Positions 8,581-17,305 of a DNA stretch of 64,000 bases are shown here, piece after piece. A program made the translations under genes and the position numbers. This DNA is from Pseudomonadota bacterium (GTDB lineage Bacteria; Pseudomonadota; Alphaproteobacteria; Sphingomonadales; Govanellaceae): assembly GCA_003577275.1 (NCBI GenBank), contig QEVO01000003.1:1-64000 (forward strand). The letters run 5' to 3'. Within the stretch, counting starts at the first letter, position 1; every line of letters starts with the position of its first letter. Under the pieces are notes generated by a model, which worked only from the letters and a program-made list of their open reading frames with translations, was not told where the DNA came from and did not search any database.

Positions 8581-9189
8581 ATGGCGGAAGACAGCAACGC
8601 CGGCCGTCCCTCCCGCCGCGAGGCGGAAGAGGCGGTGCGCACGCTTCTTAAATGGGCCGGCGACGATCCGTCGCGGGAAGGACTGAAGGACACGCCCCGT
8701 CGGGTGGCGAGCGCCTTTGAGGAATATTTCGCCGGTTATGCGCAAGACCCGGTGGCCTACCTTGAGCGCACGTTCGAGGAGGTCGAGGGCTATGACGAGA
8801 TGGTGGTGCTGCGCGACATCGCCTTTGAATCGTTTTGCGAGCACCACATGGCGCCGATCATCGGTTACGCCCATGTCGGCTATCTGCCCAAGGATCGCGT
8901 GGTCGGCATTTCCAAGCTCGCCCGGGTAGTTGAGGCCTTCGCCAAGCGTTTGCAGGTGCAGGAGAAGATGACGGCGCAGATCGCCAACACCATTCATGAC
9001 GTGCTGCGGCCCTTGGGCGTGGCGGTGGTGATCGAGGCGGCGCATCAATGTATGACCACCCGCGGCGTCCATAAACGCGGCGTCACCATGGTTACCAGCA
9101 CCATGCTCGGCGCATTTCGCCATGATGAAAAAACCCGACGGGAGTTTCTGGCCGTGATCGGCAATCCGCGCAGCCGGACGAGCGACTAG
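8581..9189 (+). CDS. folE: GTP cyclohydrolase I
   Basis: A 202-residue FolE-type enzyme converting GTP to dihydroneopterin triphosphate, the first step of folate synthesis. The zinc and active-site segment [20 protein letters not shown] and the later [13 protein letters not shown] (second zinc cysteine) are intact, as is [22 protein letters not shown]. It is coupled to apaG by 1-nt spacing. Homooligomeric and cytoplasmic in known members. No regulatory element of its own is seen. Confidence 0.96.
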   Translation: MAEDSNAGRPSRREAEEAVRTLLKWAGDDPSREGLKDTPRRVASAFEEYFAGYAQDPVAYLERTFEEVEGYDEMVVLRDIAFESFCEHHMAPIIGYAHVGYLPKDRVVGISKLARVVEAFAKRLQVQEKMTAQIANTIHDVLRPLGVAVVIEAAHQCMTTRGVHKRGVTMVTSTMLGAFRHDEKTRREFLAVIGNPRSRTSD

Positions 9190-9234
9190 GTTGGTTTCCA
9201 TAAAATGAACGCACTGGAAATTAAAACTTCCATC

Positions 9235-9308
<74 letters not shown>

Positions 9309-9372
9309 GAAGTTGTGTCTGCTGACACTTGAGCGGATTTTCTAGAATGCGTGAATTAGAAAAGGGGGCAGA

Positions 9373-10821
9373 GTGCTCGACCTCAGGCCAGTACTCTACA
9401 TCAACGGATTGATGTTGACGGTGCTGGGCATCGGTATGACCGTGCCGGCGCTCATTGATTATTCTTTCGCCAATTCCGACTGGCAAGTGTTTATGGCGGC
9501 GTCTGCAACCTCGCTGTTCGTGGCCGGCGCGCTTATTTTCGCCAACCGCGGCGCATATGACCGCTTGACCACCCGGCAGGCTTTTATTCTTACCGTGTCG
9601 GCATGGCTCATTCTGCCGGCGTTCGGCGCGTTGCCGTTTGCTTATTCCGCGCTTCAGATCGATTATACCGACGCCTACTTTGAAGCCATGTCCGGCCTTA
9701 CCACCACCGGCGCCACGGTGCTGGTGGGACTTGATACCGCGCCGCCGGGCATCCTGATGTGGCGGGCGATTCTTAATTGGCTTGGCGGCGTCGGCATCAT
9801 CGCCATGGCAATCGCGGTATTGCCCATGCTGCAAATCGCCGGTTATCAGCTTTTCAGAATGGAGTCCTCGGACAACTCGGAAAAAATCGTGCCGCGGGTA
9901 TCGCAGCTCGCCGGCATTATTCTTATGGTTTATCTGGGCATAACCATTGTTTGCATTATTGCTTATGACGCCTCCGGCATGACGTTCTTTGAAGCGGTGG
10001 CGCATGCATTCGCGACAGTAGCGACAGGAGGGTTCTCGACTTCCGACGCATCTTTTGGTCATTTCAACAGCCCGCTTCTGGATTTTTGGGCAACACTATT
10101 TATGGCATTGTCGGCACTACCCTATACACTCTATTTCCAAGCCATACGCGGGCGTCCGCTATCTTTGGTCAAGGACGACCAAGTGCGATTATTTTTTATA
10201 GTGTTGGCAGGTCTTATCGGCATTGCTTCATTGTGGCTGGTCATATTCAAGGACTATGCGCCGCTGACTGCGTTGCGATACACCTCGTTTAACCTCGTTT
10301 CCGTTGTCACCACTACCGGCTTCGTCTCGACAGATTACCAGACCTGGGGCGCGTTCGCCGCCGGCCTGTTTTTCTTTGCAACCTTTCTTGGCGGATGTTC
10401 GGGGTCAAGCGCCGGCGCCATCAAGATGTTTCGGTTCCGCGTTCTCTTTTCCATGGCCTACGCGCAGGCGCGCAAGCTCCTGCAGCCGAGCAGCGTGCTT
10501 CCCGCCCGCTATAACGGACGGCCCGTACCAACGACTGTCATGGGATCCGTGGCGAGCTTCTTTTTTCTCTATGTTGTTGTATTCTTGATCTTCACCATTG
10601 CCTGTCTGGCGACTGGCGTTGATCTCATTACGGCGGCTTCCGGCGTTGCTCAAGCGATGGGAAATGTTGGCCCTGGATTGGGCGATGTCATCGGGCCGGC
10701 CGGCAACTGCCAATCATTGCCCGCCAGCACCAAGTGGCTTTTCTCCCTGGCGATGCTGGTGGGGCGGCTGGAGCTTCTCACCGTGCTGGTGCTGTTCACG
10801 CCCGGCTTCTGGCGGGGTTAA
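9373..10821 (+). CDS. trkH: TrkH-family potassium uptake protein
   Basis: A 482-residue, strongly hydrophobic membrane protein of the TrkH/KtrB family, the pore subunit of sodium- or proton-coupled K+ uptake. Several pore loops are visible: EAMSGLTTTGATVL, HAFATVATGGFSTSDASF, NLVSVVTTTGFVSTDYQTWG and the last GVAQAMGNVGPGLGDVIGPAG. Each carries the selectivity-filter glycine region. The start is GTG at 9373, with a GGGGG ribosome site nine bases upstream. No trkA partner is nearby. It ends 4 nt inside the convergent hslO gene with no terminator between. Confidence 0.93.
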   Translation: MLDLRPVLYINGLMLTVLGIGMTVPALIDYSFANSDWQVFMAASATSLFVAGALIFANRGAYDRLTTRQAFILTVSAWLILPAFGALPFAYSALQIDYTDAYFEAMSGLTTTGATVLVGLDTAPPGILMWRAILNWLGGVGIIAMAIAVLPMLQIAGYQLFRMESSDNSEKIVPRVSQLAGIILMVYLGITIVCIIAYDASGMTFFEAVAHAFATVATGGFSTSDASFGHFNSPLLDFWATLFMALSALPYTLYFQAIRGRPLSLVKDDQVRLFFIVLAGLIGIASLWLVIFKDYAPLTALRYTSFNLVSVVTTTGFVSTDYQTWGAFAAGLFFFATFLGGCSGSSAGAIKMFRFRVLFSMAYAQARKLLQPSSVLPARYNGRPVPTTVMGSVASFFFLYVVVFLIFTIACLATGVDLITAASGVAQAMGNVGPGLGDVIGPAGNCQSLPASTKWLFSLAMLVGRLELLTVLVLFTPGFWRG

Positions 10822-11762
10822 TTAAATTCCGACAGCAAAAACCGATATTCGGTTTTGCAGAATTCGCAGGTGGCGGAGATGACGTTTTCTTCCGCCATAT
10901 CGCTTCTCTCTTCCTCCGAGAAGGAGGAGATGATGAGCCGCAGCCGATCCTCGCTGCAGCGGCAACCGAGCGCTACGTGCGACGGCGCGAACACCCGCAC
11001 GCCGTCTTCGTGAAACAAGCGATACAGGATATCGTGCAGGCTGAGCGCAGGATCTAGCATCTCATCCCGCCTGACGCTTTGCATCAAGGCGCGGACATGC
11101 TGCCAATTTTCCTCGGCAACGTCATCGCCACGGATCTTGCCGCCGCCCGGCAGATGTTGGATCAGCAAGCAGGCGGCGCGCCAGCGCGGGCCATTGCCGT
11201 CATCGACCTTGGCGCAGTGAGCGATGATCTCGGACGGCAGTTGTTCGGAATTAAGGAAGTAGGCGCGCACGGCGCGATCCAAAGACGCGCCGGTCAGTTC
11301 GACGATGCCCTGATAGCGTTCGGCGTACTGGCCCTGATCGAGGGTAAAGACCAGACGCCCCTGTCCCATCAGCATGCCAAGGTCAAAAGGTCCATCGCCC
11401 AGCGCCGCCAGACGCGCCTCATCATAGCGCGCATAGCCGCGCACGACGCCGCCGATGGATACCGAACCGTCAGCGCCGGCGGCGGCGGCGTAATCGGCGA
11501 CCACCACCGAAACCGGACCATCGCCGCTGGCCTGCAGGGTGAAGATGCCTTCAAACTTCATCATGCTGCCGAGGAGCGCGGCATAGAGCAGCGCCTCGCC
11601 GAGGAGGGCGGATACCGCATCGGGATAGTCATGACGGGCAATGATGTCATCGACCACCTCGTCGAGACGGGCGATGCGGCCGCGCACGTCGCGCCCTTCG
11701 ATGGTGAAGGGCACGACGACATCGGCGTTGACACGCTCTACGGCTTCGAGTTCCGACGACAT
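10818..11762 (-). CDS. hslO: Hsp33 redox-regulated chaperonin
   Basis: A 314-residue Hsp33, a cytosolic holdase activated by oxidation. The C-terminal zinc centre is present as GCRCSED (CxC) and CEFCKTE (CxxC). The N-terminal domain has VVPFTIEGRDVRGRIARL and the alpha-helical ALLGEALLYAALLGSMMK. The open frame runs upstream to 11855, but the ATG at 11762 (MSSELEAVERVN) is 1 nt after the argF stop and gives the family length. Cotranscription with argD-argF is a known alphaproteobacterial arrangement. Confidence 0.95.
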   Translation of the reverse strand: MSSELEAVERVNADVVVPFTIEGRDVRGRIARLDEVVDDIIARHDYPDAVSALLGEALLYAALLGSMMKFEGIFTLQASGDGPVSVVVADYAAAAGADGSVSIGGVVRGYARYDEARLAALGDGPFDLGMLMGQGRLVFTLDQGQYAERYQGIVELTGASLDRAVRAYFLNSEQLPSEIIAHCAKVDDGNGPRWRAACLLIQHLPGGGKIRGDDVAEENWQHVRALMQSVRRDEMLDPALSLHDILYRLFHEDGVRVFAPSHVALGCRCSEDRLRLIISSFSEEERSDMAEENVISATCEFCKTEYRFLLSEFN

Positions 11763-11763
11763 G

Positions 11764-12699
11764 TCAATCAAGCTTGCCGAGGCACCACAGGAGAATGGCC
11801 TTTTGCACGTGGAGGCGGTTTTCCGCTTCGTCCCACACCACCGAGCGCGGGCCATCGAGCACCTCAGCCGTCACTTCCTTGCCGCGATAGGCCGGCAGAC
11901 AGTGCATGAACACGGCGTCGGGTTTCGCCTTCTTCATCAGCTCGGCATTGATCTGATAGGGTTTGAGCGCCGCCAGGCGCTCTTCCACATCGGTATCGCC
12001 CATGGATACCCAGGTATCGGCGATCAGGCAATCGCTGCCGTCGGCGGCGTAGGCCGGATCATCGCTCAAGGTCACCTTACCGCCGTTGGCGTTGGCCCAT
12101 TCGATCTCGCCCTGCGGCGGCCGATAGCCGGCAGGGCAGGCTAAGCGCAGCTCGCAGGAAAATCGCGCGGCGGCGTGAATCCAGGTCACCGCCATGTTGT
12201 TGCCGTCGCCGATCCAGCTGATGCGCTTGCCGGCGATGGGTCCACGCGCTTCCTCGAAGGTCATGACGTCGGCCATCACTTGGCAGGGATGGCTGCGGTT
12301 GGTCAGCGCGTTGATCACTGGGATCCCCGCCTCGCGGGCCAGTTCCTGCACCATGTCGTGGCGATTGGCGCGGATCATGATGGCGTCGACGTAGCGCGAC
12401 AGCACGCGGGCGGTGTCAGCGACGGATTCGCCGCGGCCGAGCTGCGTGTCCTGGCCCTGCATGACCACGGTGGAACCGCCAAGCTGCCGCATCGCCATCT
12501 CGAAGGAGACGCGAGTGCGGGTCGATGATTTCTCGAAGATCATCGCCAGCGTGTAATCGGCCAAGGGCGCGCCGTTGTCGATCTTGCCCTTGGGCCAACC
12601 GGCGCGGCGGCGCTTCATATCGAAGGCCGCTTCCAGAATGCGCCGCAGCGTGGCTGCCGGCAATGCGTCGAGGTCGAGAAAGTGCCGGATCGTCATCAA
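11764..12699 (-). CDS. argF: Ornithine carbamoyltransferase
   Basis: A 311-residue transcarbamylase forming citrulline from ornithine and carbamoyl phosphate in arginine synthesis. The carbamoyl-phosphate motif [11 protein letters not shown] is near residue 57. [12 protein letters not shown] follows, with DTWVSMG and the ornithine-side [11 protein letters not shown] near the C-terminus. Two adjacent ATG codons (12699, 12696) are possible starts. It sits between argD (10-nt gap) and hslO (1-nt gap) in one minus-strand operon. All active-site segments are intact. Confidence 0.96.
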   Translation of the reverse strand: MMTIRHFLDLDALPAATLRRILEAAFDMKRRRAGWPKGKIDNGAPLADYTLAMIFEKSSTRTRVSFEMAMRQLGGSTVVMQGQDTQLGRGESVADTARVLSRYVDAIMIRANRHDMVQELAREAGIPVINALTNRSHPCQVMADVMTFEEARGPIAGKRISWIGDGNNMAVTWIHAAARFSCELRLACPAGYRPPQGEIEWANANGGKVTLSDDPAYAADGSDCLIADTWVSMGDTDVEERLAALKPYQINAELMKKAKPDAVFMHCLPAYRGKEVTAEVLDGPRSVVWDEAENRLHVQKAILLWCLGKLD

Positions 12700-12709
12700 G
12701 CGATCTCCT

Positions 12710-13927
12710 TTACGCCTCAGCCGGCGTCACGGCGGCGAAAGTTTCATCCAGAAGCGCGATCGCCTCGTCCACATGGGCGCGCTCGATGATCAACGGCGGC
12801 AAGAGACGCAGCACGTTATCGCCCGCCACCGCCACCAGAAGGCCGCGCGCCCGCGCCGCCGGCACGATCTCCGCCGCCGGCAGTTTGAGCCGCAAGCCCA
12901 GCATCAAGCCTAAACCGCGCACGCTGTCGATGACCGCCGGATGGCGGTTGGCCAGCGCCACCAGTTGCGCGCGCATGTAGTCGGCGATGTCTATCACGGT
13001 CTTCAGGAATCCAGGTTTGAGAATTTCGCTCAGCACCGCATTGCCCACCGCCATGGCCAACGGATTGCCGCCATAGGTCGAGCCGTGGCTGCCCACCGTC
13101 ATGCCCTCGGCGGCGCGCGCCGTGGCGAGACACGCGCCCAAGGGAAAACCGCCGCCGATGCCCTTGGCCACCGCCATGATGTCAGGGGCGACGCGGGCCC
13201 ATTCATGAGCGAACAATTTGCCGGAGCGACCCATGCCGCATTGAATTTCGTCAAAGATGAGCAAGAGATCGTGCTCGTCGGCCAGCGCGCGCAAGCCGTG
13301 CAAAAATTCGGCGCTGGCCGGACGCACGCCGCCTTCGCCCTGCACCGGCTCGATCATGATCGCCGCGGTCTCCTCGCTGATGGCGGCGCGGGTCGCTTCC
13401 AGATCGCCGAACGGCACTTGATCGAAGCCATCCACCTTGGGGCCAAAACCTTTCAATAGCTTTTCCTGGCCCGAGGCGGCGATGGTCGCCAGCGTGCGGC
13501 CATGAAACGCGCCCTCGAAGGTGATGATGCGGAAGCGCTCCGGCCTGCCAATATGGGATTGATATCTGCGCGCCATTTTGATGGCGCACTCCACCGCCTC
13601 GGCGCCGGAATTGCCGAAGAACACGGTATCGGCGAACGTCGCCGCCACCAGCCGAACCGCCAGCTCTTCTTGTCCGGGGATGCGAAACAGGTTGGAGGCG
13701 TGCCACAACTTCTTGGCCTGCGTTTCCAGCGCGGCGACCAGCGCCGGGTGACAGTGGCCCAGACAATTGACCGCGACGCCGGCGACGAAATCGAGATAGC
13801 GCTTGCCGTCGGTATCGTAAAGATAAGGGCCCTCGCCGCGCTCGACCCGCAGGTCGGCGCGCGCGTAGGCCGGCAATAACGGCGGCATCAGCGACTGCTG
13901 CGGATCGTCCAAGCGGCTGTTCTTCAT
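12710..13927 (-). CDS. argD: Acetylornithine aminotransferase
   Basis: A 405-residue class-III PLP aminotransferase. It interconverts N-acetylglutamate semialdehyde and N-acetylornithine, and may also serve lysine synthesis. Key segments are [18 protein letters not shown] (cofactor phosphate site), [36 protein letters not shown] (cofactor Asp) and [14 protein letters not shown] (Schiff-base Lys). First gene of argD-argF-hslO. The ATG at 13927 has AAGGG about 11 nt upstream; an internal start at [13 protein letters not shown] is the alternative. Confidence 0.95.
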   Translation of the reverse strand: MKNSRLDDPQQSLMPPLLPAYARADLRVERGEGPYLYDTDGKRYLDFVAGVAVNCLGHCHPALVAALETQAKKLWHASNLFRIPGQEELAVRLVAATFADTVFFGNSGAEAVECAIKMARRYQSHIGRPERFRIITFEGAFHGRTLATIAASGQEKLLKGFGPKVDGFDQVPFGDLEATRAAISEETAAIMIEPVQGEGGVRPASAEFLHGLRALADEHDLLLIFDEIQCGMGRSGKLFAHEWARVAPDIMAVAKGIGGGFPLGACLATARAAEGMTVGSHGSTYGGNPLAMAVGNAVLSEILKPGFLKTVIDIADYMRAQLVALANRHPAVIDSVRGLGLMLGLRLKLPAAEIVPAARARGLLVAVAGDNVLRLLPPLIIERAHVDEAIALLDETFAAVTPAEA

Positions 13928-13974
13928 CGCAAAGGCCCTTAGCCCTCACAAGGGGGCGTCGAAAAGCCGGGGAT

Positions 13975-13996
13975 TATGGGGACTCAACCCCCCATA
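13975..13996. other. Small hairpin upstream of argD
   Basis: TATGGGG (13975-13981) and CCCCATA (13990-13996) form a short inverted repeat between the argD start and the ABC permease stop, both minus-strand genes. It could end the permease transcript or be an operator for argD. No T-run follows it, so neither role is shown. Confidence 0.35.
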
Positions 13997-14017
13997 GTCA
14001 ATGGACGAAAACGGCGA

Positions 14018-14845
14018 TCAATAACGCAGTTTATAACCACGTTTAAAGAGCGCGTAGCAGGCCAGCCAGAGGGCGGAATTGAGCGCCAAGGTGACTGCAA
14101 CGCCGATGGCGATGTCGCTATCGGCGCGGCCCAAGAAGCCGAAGCGGAAGCCGTCGATCAAGTAGAAGAAGGGATTAAGATGGCTCATCGTGCGCCAGAC
14201 GCCGGGCAGGCGGTCGATGGTATAAAAGGTGCCCGAGAGGAGCGACAGCGGCGTGACGATGAAGTTGGTGACCGCCGCCGTATGGTCGAACTTGTCGGCC
14301 CAGATGCCGGTCAGGACGCCGATCAGCGACAGCATCAGGGCGGTGCTGACGCCGAAGTAAAGGATCGCCCACGGGTGGCTTAAGGTCAGCGGCACGAAGG
14401 GTAGCATGAGGAGCGTCACCGCAACCCCCACCACCACGCCGCGGGTCAGGCCGCCCATGGCGTAGCCGAAGGTCAGCTCGCCGGGGCTTAAGGGCGGCAT
14501 CAGCACGTCGACGATGTTGCCCTGCACCTTGGCGATGATGAGCGAGGAGGAGGTGTTGGCGAAGGCGTTCTGCAGAATAGCCATGACGATGAGGCCGGGC
14601 CCCAGGAAGGCGGAAAACGGCGCCTCCCAGGTGGTGCGGCCGCCGCCGCCCAAGGCCAGCGCGAAAATCGCCAGGAACAACAGCGTGGTCACCGCCGGCG
14701 CGACGATGGTCTGGGTGGAGACCTTCCAGAACCGCCGCACCTCCTTGGCGTACATGGTCCACACGCCCATCCAGTTGATGCGGCCGATGCGGCGGACGGC
14801 GAAGCTTTGCGGGGTCTGGGTCGGGGCGGACATGCTGTTCGTCAT
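14018..14845 (-). CDS. ABC-2 type transporter permease
   Basis: About 275 residues with six hydrophobic segments of the ABC-2 permease fold. Recognisable stretches are WTMYAKEVRRFWKV at the cytoplasmic N-terminus, FLGPGLIVMAILQNAFANTSSSLI, and FIVTPLSLLSGTFYTIDRLP followed by HLNPFFYLIDGFRFGF. The last two are typical of YadH-like exporters. The ATG at 14845 is chosen; the frame opens with a TTG at 14869. The usual ATP-binding partner gene is not adjacent on either side, so the ATPase must be elsewhere. Substrate unknown. Confidence 0.88.
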   Translation of the reverse strand: MTNSMSAPTQTPQSFAVRRIGRINWMGVWTMYAKEVRRFWKVSTQTIVAPAVTTLLFLAIFALALGGGGRTTWEAPFSAFLGPGLIVMAILQNAFANTSSSLIIAKVQGNIVDVLMPPLSPGELTFGYAMGGLTRGVVVGVAVTLLMLPFVPLTLSHPWAILYFGVSTALMLSLIGVLTGIWADKFDHTAAVTNFIVTPLSLLSGTFYTIDRLPGVWRTMSHLNPFFYLIDGFRFGFLGRADSDIAIGVAVTLALNSALWLACYALFKRGYKLRY

Positions 14846-14944
14846 AGCCGAGGTCTGTTCTAGGTGCAACTTAAGACCGATGCAGCTTGATTTTCCCGTC
14901 CCCGGGGATTAGCTAACACCAAGGTCAGAGAAGCGAGGGCACCC

Positions 14945-15370
14945 ATGAGTTGGACCGATGAACGGATATCCCGCCTGAAGGAACTGTGGGAGAAGGGCTT
15001 GAGCGCCAGCCAGATCGCCAGCGATCTCGGCAACGTCACCCGCAACGCGGTGATCGGCAAGGCCCATCGCATGGGGCTGTCGTCGCGCCCCTCGCCGGTC
15101 AAGGCGGAGGCGCCCAAGGCCCGCGCCACGCCTAAAAAGGCGCCGGAGAAGAAGGCGGTCAAGGAGCGGATCACGCTATTGCAGCTTACCGACCGCATGT
15201 GCAAGTGGCCGATCGGCCATCCCGGCGAGCCTGATTTCCATTTCTGCGGCAAAAAGTCCGAGCCGACGGCGCCCTATTGCAAAGAGCACTGCGCCCAGGC
15301 TTATCAGACGCAAACCGCGCGGCGTGACCGCCGGCCGGTCAAGGGGCGTTCGCTGGGCCCGCTGCGGTAG
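14945..15370 (+). CDS. gcrA: Cell-cycle regulator GcrA
   Basis: A 141-residue GcrA protein. The N-terminal helix-turn-helix is diagnostic (MSWTDERISRLKELW, SASQIASDLG, TRNAVIGKAHRMGL). The middle is a Lys/Ala/Pro-rich linker. The C-terminal domain has four cysteines (MCKWPIGHPG, FHFCGKKSEPTAPYCKEHC). In Caulobacter GcrA binds sigma-70 and CcrM-methylated GANTC promoters to activate cell-cycle genes. A GAGGG ribosome site precedes the ATG. This gene is the strongest single indicator of an alphaproteobacterial host. I did not see a GANTC or clear CtrA box in its short upstream region. Confidence 0.95.
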   Translation: MSWTDERISRLKELWEKGLSASQIASDLGNVTRNAVIGKAHRMGLSSRPSPVKAEAPKARATPKKAPEKKAVKERITLLQLTDRMCKWPIGHPGEPDFHFCGKKSEPTAPYCKEHCAQAYQTQTARRDRRPVKGRSLGPLR

Positions 15371-15410
15371 GGTAACGTTACGTACAACTATATTATTTTC
15401 AATTTACGCC

Positions 15411-15479
15411 GTCATTCCCGTGAAAGCGGGAATCCATAGTAGAATCAAAGAACTGGATCCCCGCTTGCGCGGGGATGAC
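15411..15479. repeat. dRS3-like palindromic intergenic repeat, copy 2
   Basis: Same architecture and 69-nt length as the element at 9235-9303. The left arm (15411-15436) contains ATTCCC-N8-GGGAAT; the right arm (15453-15479) carries CCCCGC...GCGGGG. It lies between gcrA and the phasin gene, which converge, and could also act as a bidirectional terminator. Confidence 0.85.
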
Positions 15480-15563
15480 GATGGAAAAGGGACTTTTTGT
15501 AATACCGTCTGAACGCAAGGAAATAGGTAGTGTGGGTCAAGCGTCAGCGGACCCACAACAGCA

Positions 15564-16016
15564 CTAAGCCGCCGTCTTCCACCACGCCAGGGGCGACTCC
15601 AGGACGTCCGCGAAGGGCTCGAAGGCCTTGCCCGAGGACTGGGCGGCGATTTCCTGCAGCCGTTTGAGGTGCGCCAGGTAGGCGGCCAGCGCGTCGAGGC
15701 CGTACTTGTTGCCGATCTCGATCGCCTCGGGCAGGCTTTTGGCCGTCCACAGCGCTTTCATCAGGCCCGACGCTTCCTCAGCGCTCTTTTCAAAAAAGGC
15801 GGCATATTCCTGACTTAGCGCGGTCAGGCCATCGACGGCGGCGGCCTGGGTGGCGTCCGCAATGCAGGCCGCTTCCTCGGCGGCGATTTTCACGTCGCCG
15901 GTATCGGCAGCGAACGTCGGCAGCGTCGGTTCAAGCACGGCGTCGGCGGTTGCGGCCTTGGCCGGGCGCTTGGCGGTTTTGGCGGAGGGTTTGGCGGCAG
16001 GAGTCTTGTTGGTCAT
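15564..16016 (-). CDS. Phasin family protein
   Basis: A 150-residue phasin, a coat protein of polyhydroxyalkanoate granules. The N-terminal 30 residues are a Lys/Ala/Pro-rich tail (KTPAAKPSAKTAKRPAKAA), as in many phasins. The remainder is an amphipathic helical domain with GLTALSQEYAAFFEKSAEEA and KSLPEAIEIGNKYGLDALAAYL, the usual phasin pattern. Two TGC-rich direct repeats precede it, consistent with PhaR-type control. No PHA synthase gene is in the window. Confidence 0.85.
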   Translation of the reverse strand: MTNKTPAAKPSAKTAKRPAKAATADAVLEPTLPTFAADTGDVKIAAEEAACIADATQAAAVDGLTALSQEYAAFFEKSAEEASGLMKALWTAKSLPEAIEIGNKYGLDALAAYLAHLKRLQEIAAQSSGKAFEPFADVLESPLAWWKTAA

Positions 16017-16068
16017 GGGGAGGCCTCGCTGATGCGAATGATGATTGCCGCCAGCTTACCCGATATTA

Positions 16069-16101
16069 TGCTGCATTGCAATAAAACATGACGCAGCGCA
16101 A
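16069..16101 (-). promoter_or_regulatory. TGC-rich direct repeats upstream of phasin (PhaR-like operator)
   Basis: On the minus strand TTGCGCTGCGTCA (16101-16089) and TTGCAATGCAGCA (16081-16069) form direct repeats exactly 20 bp apart. They overlap a -10-like CATAAT just downstream, where a repressor would act. PhaR of Paracoccus and Rhodobacter binds TGC-rich sites before phasin genes, and the match in sequence type and location supports the same here. Confidence 0.55.
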
Positions 16102-16113
16102 CATAAAGTTCAT

Positions 16114-17241
16114 CTAAAGGTCATCGACTACTACCAGCAGGGCGTCCAGGCAGGCGCGGCCCAAAATCTTCGCCCGCGCCGGCGACCAGCCATGCAGGGG
16201 ATCAGGGCGGTTGGCGGCATCCTTGAACGGCTGCTCCAGGGTCAAGGCCAAAGAGCCGAAGGTCTCGGCGACGAAATTCGAGCACATGGAAAGGTCAGCC
16301 TTGCCGGGCTGGGGCACCGGATAGCCATGATCTGTTTGAAAATCCGGGTTCGCCCGCAAGAGCGCCGCGCCATAGGCGGCTGACAGCCGGGTCTGTTTTT
16401 CCGACAGCGACGGGATGCCGGCGATGGAGGCGAGGAAATTGTACGGCAGCGCTTCGTCGCCATGAACATCGAGGCAGAAATCGACGCCATGGGCATGCAT
16501 CGCCTGGCGGGTGAGGTAGACTTCGGGGCTTTTCTCCAGCGAAGGCTCCTGCCAAGCCCGGTTCAAGTTGACGCCCGCTGCGTTGGTGCGCAGATGGCCG
16601 CGCCGGCTGCCGTCGGGGTTGATGTTGGGGATGACCCGGAACACCGCTTTTTCCAGAAGCCGGCCGGCCACCGGATCGTTGGGGTCCAAGAGCCGCTCTA
16701 AAAGCCCTTCCGCCAGCCATTCGGCCATGGTCTCTCCGGGGTGCTGGCGTGCGATCACCCATACCCGCTTGCGTCCTGCCGCCGCCTCGCCGATGGTCAA
16801 AAGATCCAAGTCCTGCCCATCCAGCGTCTGTCCCAGCACTTCCAGCCACACTCGCGGATCGCCGGCCACGCGGGCGATCAGGTCGGCGTGACGCTCCATG
16901 GAATAGGGCGCGAAGTAGGCGTAATAAACGGCGTCGCGGTCAGGCCGGTGGTGGATGGTGAGCACGCCGTCGTCGTAAGTCGTGGCCACGCGAAACCAGT
17001 TCTGCCGGTCATAAGAAGCAACCGCCCGGTAATCCTCAAAGCCCTTGGGGTAGGCCGCGCCGCCGGCGTTCAGAATCTTTAGCGCGCAGTCCTGATGGCG
17101 CGCGCCGGAGAGGCGGAAATAGAACCACTGGTAAAAGTCGGACTGGTTATCTTTCCTGATTTCCAGCTCGATGTTAGATGGATCGGTGATCGTGCGGCAG
17201 ATGATGTTGCCGCCATCGAAAGCGTCGGTAATGCGCAGCAT
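16114..17241 (-). CDS. M14-family metallocarboxypeptidase
   Basis: A 375-residue zinc carboxypeptidase of the cytosolic-carboxypeptidase-like M14 subfamily. An N-terminal beta domain (FYQWFYFRLSGA) precedes the catalytic domain. The zinc motif is RQHPGETMAEW (HxxE), with the third ligand in CLDVHGDEALPYN. The substrate-binding NPDGSRRGHLRTNAAGVNLNR and the C-terminal catalytic glutamate region (LALTLEQPF) are present. No signal peptide, so it acts in the cytoplasm. Natural substrate unknown. It lies 64 nt downstream of aidB on the same strand. Confidence 0.88.
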   Translation of the reverse strand: MLRITDAFDGGNIICRTITDPSNIELEIRKDNQSDFYQWFYFRLSGARHQDCALKILNAGGAAYPKGFEDYRAVASYDRQNWFRVATTYDDGVLTIHHRPDRDAVYYAYFAPYSMERHADLIARVAGDPRVWLEVLGQTLDGQDLDLLTIGEAAAGRKRVWVIARQHPGETMAEWLAEGLLERLLDPNDPVAGRLLEKAVFRVIPNINPDGSRRGHLRTNAAGVNLNRAWQEPSLEKSPEVYLTRQAMHAHGVDFCLDVHGDEALPYNFLASIAGIPSLSEKQTRLSAAYGAALLRANPDFQTDHGYPVPQPGKADLSMCSNFVAETFGSLALTLEQPFKDAANRPDPLHGWSPARAKILGRACLDALLVVVDDL

Positions 17242-17305
17242 GATGGGATGAGCCCTTATCTGAACTTATGGGCGTAACCATATCGGCGCTCCATGAATGT
17301 GGCAA

